Source: Arthrobacter sp. Y81 (GTDB lineage Bacteria; Actinomycetota; Actinomycetes; Actinomycetales; Micrococcaceae). From it: 64,000 nucleotides of DNA. Of this stretch, positions 34,050-42,588 are shown in pieces; positions within the stretch are counted from its first letter, which is position 1, and the number at the start of each line of letters is the position of its first letter. Location of the stretch: positions 62,001 through 126,000 of the forward strand of contig NZ_PJIL01000008.1 in NCBI RefSeq assembly GCF_002929335.1, in the 5' to 3' direction. The notes beneath the pieces were generated by a model. It saw nothing but the letters and a program-made list of their open reading frames with translations, ran no database searches and was not told the DNA's origin. Made by a program: the position numbers and the translations under genes.

Positions 34050-34810
34050 CGCCGGTGGCCGTCAGAATCGGTGCCCGGGGAGTGGGCGGCGGTGGAATGG
34101 GCCGGACCGGAGTGCCCCGAGGCGAACGGGGCCGGCTTTGCGTTGTTGGCGATGTACACCGCAGCCTGCGTGCGCCGTTCGAAGCCCAGCTTCGCCAGGA
34201 GCGAGGACACATAGTTCTTCACGGTCTTCTCCGCCAGGAACATTTCAGCCGCGATCTGCCGGTTGGTGAGGCCACCGCCTACGAGTTCCAGCACCCGCCG
34301 TTCCTGTGGGGTAAGCCCCGCAATCCTTGGATCCACCTGCTGGGGAGCGACGAGGCTTTCGACGATGCTTGCCGCCACGCCGTCGTCGAACAGTGACTCT
34401 CCTGCAGCGGCACGGCGCATTGCGCCGATCAGGTCCGTGCCGCCAATCTCCTTCAGGACGTATCCGCGGGCACCGGCGAGTACCGCCCCCCGCAAGGCCT
34501 GCTCATCGTCAAAACTCGTCAGGATGAGGCAATTCAGGTTCGGATCCACCGACCGGACATCCCTGCAGACTTCGATGCCCGTTCCGTCGGGAAGGCGGGC
34601 GTCGAGCACGCTTACGTCCGGGTGCAGGGCGGGAATGCGCCGCGTCGCCTCAACCGCGGAACCCGAACTGCCCACAACGTGGAAGCCCTCGCCTTCGAGA
34701 AGCTCCTGCAACCCCCGCCTGACAAGTTCGTGGTCATCGAGGATGAACACGCGGATCAGGTCAGTATGCATTTCCTGCGCGGAGGGACCCTGGTCTGCCC
34801 TGGGAATCAT
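34046..34810 (-). CDS. NarL/DevR-type response regulator
   Basis: 254-residue regulator. Receiver domain with acidic pocket FILDDHE and phospho-acceptor Asp70 in VLDARLPDG; LuxR-type HTH from about residue 180 (LTPQERRVLELV, then NRQIAAEMFLAEKTVKNYVS). The helix is close to that of mycobacterial DosR. ATG 34810 is used because AGGAGG lies 3 nt upstream; ATG 34771 gives the family-average length but has no RBS. The last ~35 residues are a His/Ser-rich tail. Presumed partner of the GAF kinase. Confidence 0.92.
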   Translation of the reverse strand: MIPRADQGPSAQEMHTDLIRVFILDDHELVRRGLQELLEGEGFHVVGSSGSAVEATRRIPALHPDVSVLDARLPDGTGIEVCRDVRSVDPNLNCLILTSFDDEQALRGAVLAGARGYVLKEIGGTDLIGAMRRAAAGESLFDDGVAASIVESLVAPQQVDPRIAGLTPQERRVLELVGGGLTNRQIAAEMFLAEKTVKNYVSSLLAKLGFERRTQAAVYIANNAKPAPFASGHSGPAHSTAAHSPGTDSDGHRR

Positions 34811-34952
34811 GGTCCTCCTGTCCGGCGGCCGGAGCTGCCACTGTCGGTCCGCAACCGGCGTGCCGGTACGGTGCAAGTCCCATTATGTCTGTCCGGACCC
34901 GGTTTCGGTCATCCGGCTCTGCCATTCTCGTTCACGGCCATAAGTGCGACAA

Positions 34953-35016
34953 GGGTCCTTGGACCCCCGGGGCATGACTTTAGGCCCTACCTGCCCGCGC
35001 TGCCGGCACACATCCT
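34953..35016 (+). promoter_or_regulatory. tandem DosR-like boxes and -10 of the universal stress gene
   Basis: GGGTCCTTGGACCC (34953-34966) and ATGACTTTAGGCCC (34974-34987) are 21 bp apart centre to centre, two helical turns. The second is 33 bp from CATCCT (35011-35016). In the other direction the first box is 33 bp from GAGAAT (34929-34924), a possible promoter for the response regulator. Confidence 0.55.
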
Positions 35017-35081
35017 TGAAGAACACCCGCCGGATCCCACCGGGCTCCGGCCGGCGGGAGCCGGATGCGAAAGAGGAATAA

Positions 35082-35522
35082 ATGAACGAGGCCAGGGACG
35101 TCCGTACGATAGTTGTCGGAGTGGACGGCTCCGAAGCTTCGGTGGAAGCGCTGAAACACGCCCAGGGTCTCGCGGTGGGCCTCGGCGCACACGTTGTGGC
35201 GCTGGCATGCTGGGATTACCCGCCGGTGTACGACGGCTATGTGGCCATGGGGATCAACGACTTCGACGTGCGTGCCGGGGAGATCCTCCAGGAGTCAGTA
35301 GCCAAGGCCTTTGGGTCGGAAACGCCCGCTAACATTGAGACCCGGCTGGTCCAGGGGCGCCCACGGCACACCCTCATTGATGCCAGCCGGACCGCCGACA
35401 TGCTGGTGGTCGGAAGACGCGGCCACGGCGGCTTCGGAGGGCTGCTGCTGGGCTCCGTGAGTTCAGCCTGCGTTGCCCACGCTCATTGCCCTGTTCTTGT
35501 AGTCCACACGCCTGAAAAGTAA
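35082..35522 (+). CDS. universal stress protein
   Basis: 146-residue single-domain Usp. Starts with IVVGVDGSEAS and ends with the ATP-binding pattern GRRGHGGFGGLLLGSVS followed by HAHCPVLVV, so nucleotide-binding type. RBS AGAGGA precedes ATG 35082. Usp genes are among the most common DosR targets in actinobacteria, in agreement with the tandem boxes about 100-130 bp upstream. Confidence 0.93.
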   Translation: MNEARDVRTIVVGVDGSEASVEALKHAQGLAVGLGAHVVALACWDYPPVYDGYVAMGINDFDVRAGEILQESVAKAFGSETPANIETRLVQGRPRHTLIDASRTADMLVVGRRGHGGFGGLLLGSVSSACVAHAHCPVLVVHTPEK

Positions 35523-35530
35523 ACGGATCC

Positions 35531-35995
35531 CTACTCGAATGCGGCGCGCCGGGGATCGGACAGCCGGGTGTTCCACAGGTCCGGCTTCTTGACCTTGAAG
35601 CGCCGACCGGTCAGCGCCTTGGGCGCGAGCCGGACGTAGTAGTCCTTCTCACCGGGCTGCCATGGCTCCAGGAACAGGGCGTCCACCTGCTCCTTCTCTT
35701 CCTGGCTCTCAATCAGTTCGGATTCGCCGCGGGCAACCACGCTCCAGGCCATCTCTTCATGGGCGTCATAGCCGTCAATTTCGAAAGCCACCGGTTTGGA
35801 CGTCATGGCCGCCCAGAGTTTGGTTCCGCCGGCTGTCCGGAAGACGATGTTCCGGCGTTGGAGAACGAAATTCACCGGGAAGATCTCCGGATGGCCATCG
35901 ACAATGAGCGCGATCCTCCCGACCGTCTCGGTGTCGAGCATAACCCAGCACTGGTCAATGGACAGCTGGCCCTCGGGCGGCGTCGTCGTGTTCAT
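35531..35995 (-). CDS. pyridoxamine 5'-phosphate oxidase-like flavoprotein (copy 2)
   Basis: 154-residue paralogue of the product at 31708-32193, sharing the order ECW/QCW, VGRIAL, HPEIFPVNF, VFRTAGGTKLWAA and MAWSVVARGE. ATG 35995 is used; the upstream TTG at 36004 adds three residues and overlaps the promoter. No RBS is present and TAACGT lies 8 nt upstream, so leaderless translation is likely. Convergent with the Usp gene. Confidence 0.87.
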   Translation of the reverse strand: MNTTTPPEGQLSIDQCWVMLDTETVGRIALIVDGHPEIFPVNFVLQRRNIVFRTAGGTKLWAAMTSKPVAFEIDGYDAHEEMAWSVVARGESELIESQEEKEQVDALFLEPWQPGEKDYYVRLAPKALTGRRFKVKKPDLWNTRLSDPRRAAFE

Positions 35996-36003
35996 GTTGA
36001 CCA

Positions 36004-36047
36004 ACGTTACGGTCCCGCCGGCACGCCCATTAGGGCCATATGGCCCT
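36004..36047 (-). promoter_or_regulatory. promoter with palindromic DosR-like box, PPOX copy 2
   Basis: AGGGCCATATGGCCCT (36032-36047) is a perfect 16-bp palindrome. Its centre is 33 bp from that of TAACGT (36009-36004). Confidence 0.65.
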
Positions 36048-36097
36048 TGCCCGGCGCTCCGGCAGCCGCTGCTATGCGAGTGGTTGCGGAGTTCCTG

Positions 36098-37549
36098 CTA
36101 CCACGGGCTAGGTTTGTAGTCCTTGAGGAAGACGCCGTACTGGTCTTCGCCGCTTTCACCCATGACGATGGGATCGTAGACCCTCGCGGCGCCGTCAACC
36201 AGGTCCAGCGGTGCGTGGAAGCCTTCCTCCATGAGCCGGACTTTGGTGTAGTGGGGGCGCTCATCCGTGATCCAACCGGTGTCCACCGCCGTCATCAGGA
36301 TTCCGTCGGAATCCAGCATTTCCTGCGCACTGGTGCGCGTCATCATGTTCAGCGCCGCTTTGGCCATGTTCGTATGGGGGTGGCCCGGGCCCTTATAGGC
36401 GCGTGAGAACTGCCCCTCCATGGCGGAGACGTTCACGATGTACTTCCGGTGCGCGGTGGAGCGTTTCATGGCCCCGCGCAGCCGGCTCACCAGCAAGAAC
36501 GGTGCAGTCACGTTGCAGAGCTGAACCTCGAGCATTTCCAGGGGGTCCACTTCATCCACCACCTGGGTCCAGCTGTTGATCGCGGCCAAATCCGGGACCA
36601 GCCCGCCGGCGTCGATGGCCGTTCCGGACGCAATCCGTTCCAGCGATGCCGACCCCGTGGAGAGGGCGAGCGACGTGATGGCATCTCCGGCGAGGACGGG
36701 ATGCTCCGTGACGCTGCTGGCGAGGGCCAGGGGGTGCTTGTCGTGGGCGTGGCCGAACGTCACCAGTTCGGGACCCCCATTGGCGGGTTCGAGTGCTGCC
36801 GGCAGGGGCTCGCCCTCGGCATCAACCAGCGGTTTGTACGCGTTGCCGGACCGGCGGACGGTCTGGGCTGCGTTGTTGATGATGATGTCCAGCGGGCCTG
36901 CCGCGTCGAGCGAATCGGTCAGGGCCATCACCTGGGAGGGATCGCGGAGGTCGATGCCCACAATCCTCAGCCGGTGGAGCCAGTCCCCGCTGTCCTCCAT
37001 CGCCGCGAAACGACGAGCTGCGTCCTTCGGGAAGCGCGTGGTGATGGTGGTGTGGGCGCCGTCCCGAAGCAGCCGGAGCGCGATGTACATGCCGATTTTG
37101 GCGCGCCCGCCAGTAAGCAGTGCGCGCCGGCCCGTAAGGTCTGTGCGTGCATCGCGCTTGCTGTGGCTGAACGCGGCACACTCAGGGCACAGCTGATGGT
37201 AGAAGGCATCAACCTGCGTGTAGTGCTTCTTGCAGATGTAGCAGGGGCGGGACCTGATGAGGTGCCCTGCCACTTTGCCGGTCGCCGAGGGTTCCAGCTT
37301 GTTCCCGCGGGTCTCGTCATCGATCCGGTCCGGCGCCGCGGTGGCCGTCTGCGCGATGACGGCGCGGTCCGATTCGGCGATCAGGTCGCGTTTGGTGACC
37401 CGGCGGTGGCGTTTGACAGCCTTGAACATCTTGCCGGTGGCGCGGCGAACCGAGACGTAGTCAGGGTGTTCCTCGTCGTAGGCATGGATGGTGCTTAAAA
37501 CCTTGAGGCAGGCCTGGATGTCCTCAGGCGTCAAATCGGGGGAGTTCAT
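36098..37549 (-). CDS. SDR-like protein with N-terminal zinc ribbon
   Basis: 483-residue protein. An N-terminal helical segment (1-95) leads to a probable zinc ribbon with Cys103, Cys106, Cys121 and Cys124 (CYICKKHY and LCPEC), followed by a Rossmann domain starting at about 138. The nucleotide motif is TGGRAKIG (146-153) in place of TGxxxGIG, and INNAAQT stands for the NAG motif. At the active site TNMAK puts Thr393 where Tyr is expected, with Lys397 retained. Catalysis, if any, must differ from classical SDRs. TAAAAT lies 7 nt before the ATG, so it is probably leaderless. Confidence 0.85.
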   Translation of the reverse strand: MNSPDLTPEDIQACLKVLSTIHAYDEEHPDYVSVRRATGKMFKAVKRHRRVTKRDLIAESDRAVIAQTATAAPDRIDDETRGNKLEPSATGKVAGHLIRSRPCYICKKHYTQVDAFYHQLCPECAAFSHSKRDARTDLTGRRALLTGGRAKIGMYIALRLLRDGAHTTITTRFPKDAARRFAAMEDSGDWLHRLRIVGIDLRDPSQVMALTDSLDAAGPLDIIINNAAQTVRRSGNAYKPLVDAEGEPLPAALEPANGGPELVTFGHAHDKHPLALASSVTEHPVLAGDAITSLALSTGSASLERIASGTAIDAGGLVPDLAAINSWTQVVDEVDPLEMLEVQLCNVTAPFLLVSRLRGAMKRSTAHRKYIVNVSAMEGQFSRAYKGPGHPHTNMAKAALNMMTRTSAQEMLDSDGILMTAVDTGWITDERPHYTKVRLMEEGFHAPLDLVDGAARVYDPIVMGESGEDQYGVFLKDYKPSPW

Positions 37550-37619
37550 TGTTCCGATTTTACAGCCTGGGAGGCGTCCGGCCTGCCGTCAGGGTTAAGG
37601 GATTGTTGCTGATCGTCTC

Positions 37620-39017
37620 CTAGTCGGTGGCAGGCACGCGGACGGCCGCGGAGTGGGCCTCCCCGGCCTTCTCCACGGAGTCCCTGGCAAACGGGGAATT
37701 CTGCGTTGCTGCCTTCACCGCGTTGGGAACGAGGTGCAGGTTGGCCGCTGAAAGCTCCCGTTCCGCTGCGTCCGGCTCAGGGACGTGCTGGCCCTTGGAC
37801 AGTACCGTGATGCCGGAGTCCGTCACCTTGAATCCGCGGGCGCGGTCGCGTTCCGGATCGAGGCCGATCGCGGCCCCCGCGGGCACCTTGACGTTCTTGT
37901 CGATGATGGCGCGGTTGACCACGGCACCCTCGCCGATCTGCACCTTGTCCATCAGCACGGAATCCACCACGCGGCTGGCCGTACCCACGTAGACGTCGTT
38001 GGACAGGACGGAACCTTCCACGATGCCGCCGGAGATGACAACGCCGCTCGCCACGATGGAATCCAGGGCGGTTCCCACGGTGTTGTGGTCGCCGCGGACG
38101 AATTTGGCCGGCGGAGAAATGCTCTGGCGCGTGTAGATGGGCCATTCGGAGTTGTACAGGTTGAACACCGGAAGCGGCGAGATCAGGTCCATGTGGGCGT
38201 CGTAGAAGGAGTCGATCGTGCCGACGTCGCGCCAGTACGTGCGGTCCCGCTCGGTGGAACCCGGAATATCGTTCAGCGTGAAGTCATAAACGCCCGCTTC
38301 GCCCTGGCTGACAAAGTAAGGGATGATGTCCCCGCCCATGTCGTGCTTGGTGTCGAGGCGTTCGGCGTCGACGTGCAGGGCCTCCACCAGGGCGTCGGCG
38401 TTGAAGACATAGTTCCCCATGGACGCCAGGAACTGTGTGGGATCGGCTGCCAGGCCCGGCGTCGAGGAAGGCTTCTCCACGAAAGCGGCGATCTTCTGCG
38501 GATCGTTCTGGTCCACTTCGATGACACCGAACTGGTCGGCCATGCTCAGGGGCTGCCGCACTGCAGCCACGGTTGCCTTCGCCCCGCTGGCCACATGCTG
38601 TTCCACCATCTGGGCGAAGTCCATCCGGTAAACGTGGTCCGCGCCAACCACCACCACAATGTCCGGGTTGGCATCGTGGATCAGGTTCAGGGACTGATAG
38701 ATGGCGTTGGCGCTGCCAAGGAACCAGCTCTTGCCGACACGCTGCTGCGCCGGAACCGATGCAACATAATTGCCAAGCTGCGTGGACATCCGCCACGTCT
38801 CGGAAATATGGCGGTCCAGGCTATGCGATTTATATTGCGTGAGGACAACTATCTGGAGATAGCGCGAATTTACGAGATTTGACAGCGCGAAGTCGATTAG
38901 CCGGTAACTCCCGGCAAACGGCACGCCGGGTTTAGCCCTGTCAGCCGTCAATGGCATAAGACGGTTTCCCTCGCCTCCGGCGAGGACAATAGCCAGGACT
39001 TTCTTATTCAACGGCAT
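37620..39017 (-). CDS. glgC: glucose-1-phosphate adenylyltransferase GlgC
   Basis: 465-residue ADP-glucose pyrophosphorylase for glycogen synthesis. The nucleotidyltransferase start [24 protein letters not shown] is split here as [13 protein letters not shown] and [10 protein letters not shown], and is followed by the left-handed beta-helix C-terminal domain ([16 protein letters not shown], then [24 protein letters not shown] repeats). RBS AGGAG precedes ATG 39017. Divergent from glgA across a 93-bp intergenic region. Confidence 0.96.
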   Translation of the reverse strand: MPLNKKVLAIVLAGGEGNRLMPLTADRAKPGVPFAGSYRLIDFALSNLVNSRYLQIVVLTQYKSHSLDRHISETWRMSTQLGNYVASVPAQQRVGKSWFLGSANAIYQSLNLIHDANPDIVVVVGADHVYRMDFAQMVEQHVASGAKATVAAVRQPLSMADQFGVIEVDQNDPQKIAAFVEKPSSTPGLAADPTQFLASMGNYVFNADALVEALHVDAERLDTKHDMGGDIIPYFVSQGEAGVYDFTLNDIPGSTERDRTYWRDVGTIDSFYDAHMDLISPLPVFNLYNSEWPIYTRQSISPPAKFVRGDHNTVGTALDSIVASGVVISGGIVEGSVLSNDVYVGTASRVVDSVLMDKVQIGEGAVVNRAIIDKNVKVPAGAAIGLDPERDRARGFKVTDSGITVLSKGQHVPEPDAAERELSAANLHLVPNAVKAATQNSPFARDSVEKAGEAHSAAVRVPATD

Positions 39018-39056
39018 TATGGTCGCTCCTGTACGCCTTCGTAACTACCCCAAAAA

Positions 39057-39073
39057 GTCCGGCATGCCCGGAC
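39057..39073. promoter_or_regulatory. palindrome in the glgC/glgA divergent region
   Basis: GTCCGG CATGC CCGGAC, perfect 6-bp arms with a 5-bp centre, lies between the two divergent start sites. Possible operator; no family assigned. Confidence 0.3.
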
Positions 39074-39110
39074 CCCTTCACACTAGAACAGATACGCCGG
39101 AAGGACTACC

Positions 39111-40316
39111 TTGGGTAACGTGCGAATAGACATTGTGACTAAAGAGTTCCCGCCCGAGATCTACGGTGGCGCCGGCGTCCACGTGGCTGAATTAAGCCGC
39201 GTCCTGGCCAAACATGTGGATTTGCAGGTGCGCGCCTTCGGTGCGCCCCGGGATCCCGACTATCACGGGGCCAAAGTGACGTCCTACTCGGTTCCGGAGG
39301 ACCTGGGTGCGGCCAATGCCGCCGTCCAGACCCTGGGCGTGGACCTGCGGATCGTTCCGGACATTGCAGGAGCGGACCTGGTCCATTCGCACACGTGGTA
39401 TGCCAACATGGCCGGCCACCTGGCGTCGCTGCTCCACGGCATCCCGCACGTGCTGAGCGCCCACAGCCTCGAGCCGCTGCGCCCGTGGAAGGCCGAACAG
39501 CTTGGTGGCGGCTACGCGCTGTCCTCCTGGGTGGAGAAGACCGCCTACGAGGCCGCCGCAGCAATCATCGCCGTCTCCGAGGGGATGCGGCAGGACATTC
39601 TGCGCAGCTACCCGGACGTCGACCCCGCCAAGGTCCGCGTGGTGCACAACGGCATCGACGTCGAACTCTGGACGCGTGACGAGGGCGATGACGCCATTAG
39701 GGCGCTGGGCATCGACCCGGAACTTCCCAGCGTGGTCTTCGTAGGCCGGAACACCCGCCAGAAGGGTGTCCCGTACCTGCTCCGTGCAGCGGCAAAGCTG
39801 CCGGCAGACGTCCAGGTGGTGCTGTGCCTCGGCGCAGCGGACACGCCCGAACTCGCTGCGGAAACCGCACGGCTGATCGAGGAACTTCAGAGCCAGCGCA
39901 GCGGCGTGATCCTCATTGAGCGGATGCTGCCCCGCAATGAACTCATTCAGGTGCTCAGCCACGCCACCGCCTTTGCCTGCCCGTCCATCTACGAGCCGCT
40001 CGGCATCGTGAACCTGGAAGCCATGGCCTGCGGCGCTGCCGTAGTGGCCAGCGCCACCGGCGGCATTCCCGAAGTTGTCCAGCATGGCGAAACCGGTCTG
40101 CTTGTGGACATCGAACAGGTCACCGACGGGACGGGCACTCCGCTTGATCCCGAGAAGTTCGTCACCGAATTTGCGGCTGCCCTGACCGAAGTGGTGTCAG
40201 ATCCCGAGCGGGCCCGCGCCATGGGGCAGGCAGGCCGGCGCCGAGCGGAGGAGCACTTCTCGTGGGAGTCCATCACGGAAACGACACTTGAGGTTTACCG
40301 CTCGGTCCTTGCCTGA
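39111..40316 (+). CDS. glgA: glycogen synthase / GT4 glycosyltransferase GlgA (GlgM-like)
   Basis: 401-residue GT-B glycosyltransferase, family 4 type as usual for actinobacterial glycogen synthase. EFPPEIYGGAGVHV at the N-terminus binds the sugar nucleotide; YEPLGIVNLEAMACG holds the GT4 E-x7-E motif. TTG 39111 has GGAAGGA 5 nt upstream and is preferred; the shorter GTG 39120 start is possible. In mycobacteria the homologue makes maltose-1-phosphate; whether that applies here is not shown. Confidence 0.93.
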   Translation: MGNVRIDIVTKEFPPEIYGGAGVHVAELSRVLAKHVDLQVRAFGAPRDPDYHGAKVTSYSVPEDLGAANAAVQTLGVDLRIVPDIAGADLVHSHTWYANMAGHLASLLHGIPHVLSAHSLEPLRPWKAEQLGGGYALSSWVEKTAYEAAAAIIAVSEGMRQDILRSYPDVDPAKVRVVHNGIDVELWTRDEGDDAIRALGIDPELPSVVFVGRNTRQKGVPYLLRAAAKLPADVQVVLCLGAADTPELAAETARLIEELQSQRSGVILIERMLPRNELIQVLSHATAFACPSIYEPLGIVNLEAMACGAAVVASATGGIPEVVQHGETGLLVDIEQVTDGTGTPLDPEKFVTEFAAALTEVVSDPERARAMGQAGRRRAEEHFSWESITETTLEVYRSVLA

Positions 40317-40370
40317 ACCGGAACAGACGGCCGCTGCCAATCGCCACGGGTAATCGGTAGCGGGCAAAAG

Positions 40371-40409
40371 ACGACGGCGCCGCCTCCAGTTAAGGGGCGG
40401 CGCCGTCGT
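40371..40409. terminator. bidirectional terminator, glgA / acyl-CoA oxidase
   Basis: 14-bp perfect stem ACGACGGCGCCGCC with complement and a short AGTTAA-containing loop, between convergent genes. Confidence 0.85.
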
Positions 40410-40443
40410 GGTTTCCGCAGTTTCCTACGGAAATCCGGCGAAG

Positions 40444-42558
40444 CTAGCGCCGGGGAGCCTTGGCTGCCCGGACCTGGCGGGCCAGCAGGACCTTTTCATC
40501 CACCGGCGCCTGTCCGTCGGCGCGCTGCGCCCGGAAGTACGCACGTGCCTCGTCCTGGCGGATCTGCTCGGCCCCGGTGGCGATGGCCGCACGAAGGTGC
40601 TCCGGCCCGTACCCGAAGGCATCCACGAGGTCCAGGGCATGCGGGCGGATCTTGGCCAGCAGCCGGTTGATGTAGTCACCCACAGTACGTCCGCGCTGCA
40701 TCGAAAGCCGCCCGTTCATGAGGTACCAGGACAGGTTTTTCTCGATGAGCGAGAGCCCGAACAGATCCCGGAGCCAGGTCAGCACGCGCCGGGTACCCGG
40801 GTCAGCCACATTGGCCAGCGCCTCCGTGAAGGCCTCCCACTGCAGGAGCTCCGCATGGGCCTGCGCTGCCTCGATCAGTTCATGCTGGTGCTCGTTGAAG
40901 ACGGCGGCCGCCTGGTGCTGGGGCATCTTGTTGGTGCCCTTCAGCTCGGCTCCGACCTCGGCCACCATGGTCTGTACCCGGTCGGTCAGCAGCAGCCGCT
41001 GGGTGTCTTCGTCCCTGAGCGCGATTGCCGCCTTCTGCACCGACCCCGTGTCGGCAACGAACTGGGCGACTTGGCGCAGGCCCGTCCGGTGCACTGCGAC
41101 TCCGGCGGCCTGGCTCACGACGTAGCGTGCCAGCACGCCGACGCCGACGGTGCGGAACTCCTTGGCGTAGTCGGCGAGGAGGCGTTTGGCCACCAGCTGG
41201 AGCAGCACGGTGTTGTCGCCCTCGAAGGTGACGTACACATCCAGGTCTGCGCGCAGTGATGCGAAGCGGTTCTCAATCAGGAACCCGGCACCGCCGCAGG
41301 CTTCCCGGCATTCCTGGAGGGTATCCAGGGCGTGCCATGTGCTCAGCGGCTTGAGTGCGGCGGCGAGGGTCTCCAGGTCCTGGCGGTCCTCGTCCGTATC
41401 GTGTGCGCCGGAGAAGACGTCGTCGAACTTCTGCAGGAGCTGCTCGTGGGCGAAGCCGGCGGCATAGGTTGTGGCGAGCCGGGTAAACAGCCGCCGTTGG
41501 TGGCGCTGGTAGTCAAGCAGTACTTCCTCGTCAGTGTGAGAGGAAGCATTGAACTGGCGGCGCTCGGCGGCGTACTGGATGGCGGTCTTGAGGGCGAGCT
41601 TGCTGGCCGCCACTGCGGCACCGTCCAGTGACACGCGGCCCTGGACCAGGGTGCCCAGCATGGTGAAGAAGCGGCGGCCCGGGCTGGCGATGGGGGAGGT
41701 GTAGGCGCCGCCGGCATCAACATTGCCGTAGCGGTTGAGCAGGTTGGTGCGCGGGATGCGGACATTGCTGAAGTGCAGCCGGCCGTTGTCGATGCCATTG
41801 AGCCCACCCTTGACGCCGTCATCCTCACCGCCGATGCCCGGCAGGAATTCCTTGGTCTCCGGATCCCGCAGGTCAACGTAGAACGCGTGCACTCCGTGAT
41901 TTACGCCGTTCGTCACGAGCTGGGCGAAGACCACGGCGCCGAGCCCGTCAATTGCGGCGTTGCCGATGTAGTCCTTCCAGGCGGCGCGGAAGGGTGTGTG
42001 GATCACGAACTCCTGTGTGGCAGGGTCGAACGTGGCCGTGGTGGCAATGCTGGCCACATCGGAGCCGTGCCCGGTTTCCGTCATGGCGAAGCAGCCGGGG
42101 ATGTCCAGGTTCATGATGCCGGGCAGCCACTTGGCGTGGTGCTCCTCGGTGCCCAGGTGCATCACGGCTGAGCCGAAGAGCCCCCATTGGACCCCTGCCT
42201 TGATCTGGAGCGACGGATCGGCCGTGACCAGTTCCTCGAACCCGGCGATGTTGCCGCCGTGATCGTCGGAACCGCCCAGTGCTGCGGGAAAAGCCCGGTG
42301 GACGGCCTTGTTCTCGACCAGGTATTTCAGCTGGCCGAACGTGCGCGTCCGGTGCTCGGTGTGGGTGAGGCCCTCGGTCTTATGCAGTTCGGGACGGCCC
42401 GAAAGCTCGCGCGAGTGCCGGCGGATGTGCGCCCACTTGCCCAGGAGCTGCTCGCCCAGGGCGGCGACGTCGACGGCGGGCTGCCCGTCGGCAGGTTGTT
42501 TTGTACGGCCGGCGGGTCGGCTGGCCTGGCCGGAGGGTCGGTCAACTACGTCAGTCAT
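40444..42558 (-). CDS. acyl-CoA oxidase (ACOX type)
   Basis: 704-residue flavoenzyme. Length, GCFAMTETGHGSDVASIAT, EFVIHTPFRAAWKDYIGNAA and NHGVHAFYVDLRD match peroxisomal-type acyl-CoA oxidases, which are nearly twice the size of bacterial acyl-CoA dehydrogenases; EACGGAGFL lies in the C-terminal half. It would oxidise acyl-CoA to 2-enoyl-CoA with O2 and release H2O2. RBS AAGGA precedes ATG 42558. It begins 30 nt after the tetR stop and is probably in one unit with it. Confidence 0.92.
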   Translation of the reverse strand: MTDVVDRPSGQASRPAGRTKQPADGQPAVDVAALGEQLLGKWAHIRRHSRELSGRPELHKTEGLTHTEHRTRTFGQLKYLVENKAVHRAFPAALGGSDDHGGNIAGFEELVTADPSLQIKAGVQWGLFGSAVMHLGTEEHHAKWLPGIMNLDIPGCFAMTETGHGSDVASIATTATFDPATQEFVIHTPFRAAWKDYIGNAAIDGLGAVVFAQLVTNGVNHGVHAFYVDLRDPETKEFLPGIGGEDDGVKGGLNGIDNGRLHFSNVRIPRTNLLNRYGNVDAGGAYTSPIASPGRRFFTMLGTLVQGRVSLDGAAVAASKLALKTAIQYAAERRQFNASSHTDEEVLLDYQRHQRRLFTRLATTYAAGFAHEQLLQKFDDVFSGAHDTDEDRQDLETLAAALKPLSTWHALDTLQECREACGGAGFLIENRFASLRADLDVYVTFEGDNTVLLQLVAKRLLADYAKEFRTVGVGVLARYVVSQAAGVAVHRTGLRQVAQFVADTGSVQKAAIALRDEDTQRLLLTDRVQTMVAEVGAELKGTNKMPQHQAAAVFNEHQHELIEAAQAHAELLQWEAFTEALANVADPGTRRVLTWLRDLFGLSLIEKNLSWYLMNGRLSMQRGRTVGDYINRLLAKIRPHALDLVDAFGYGPEHLRAAIATGAEQIRQDEARAYFRAQRADGQAPVDEKVLLARQVRAAKAPRR

Positions 42559-42588
42559 GTCGATTCCTTCTTTGGTTCTGACAATTCA

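Noticed and set aside
39057..39073. DosR-like box between glgC and glgA
   Set aside because: The palindrome has GTCCGG arms and a different centre; it does not fit GGGnCnWWnGnCCC and lacks the 33-bp spacing.
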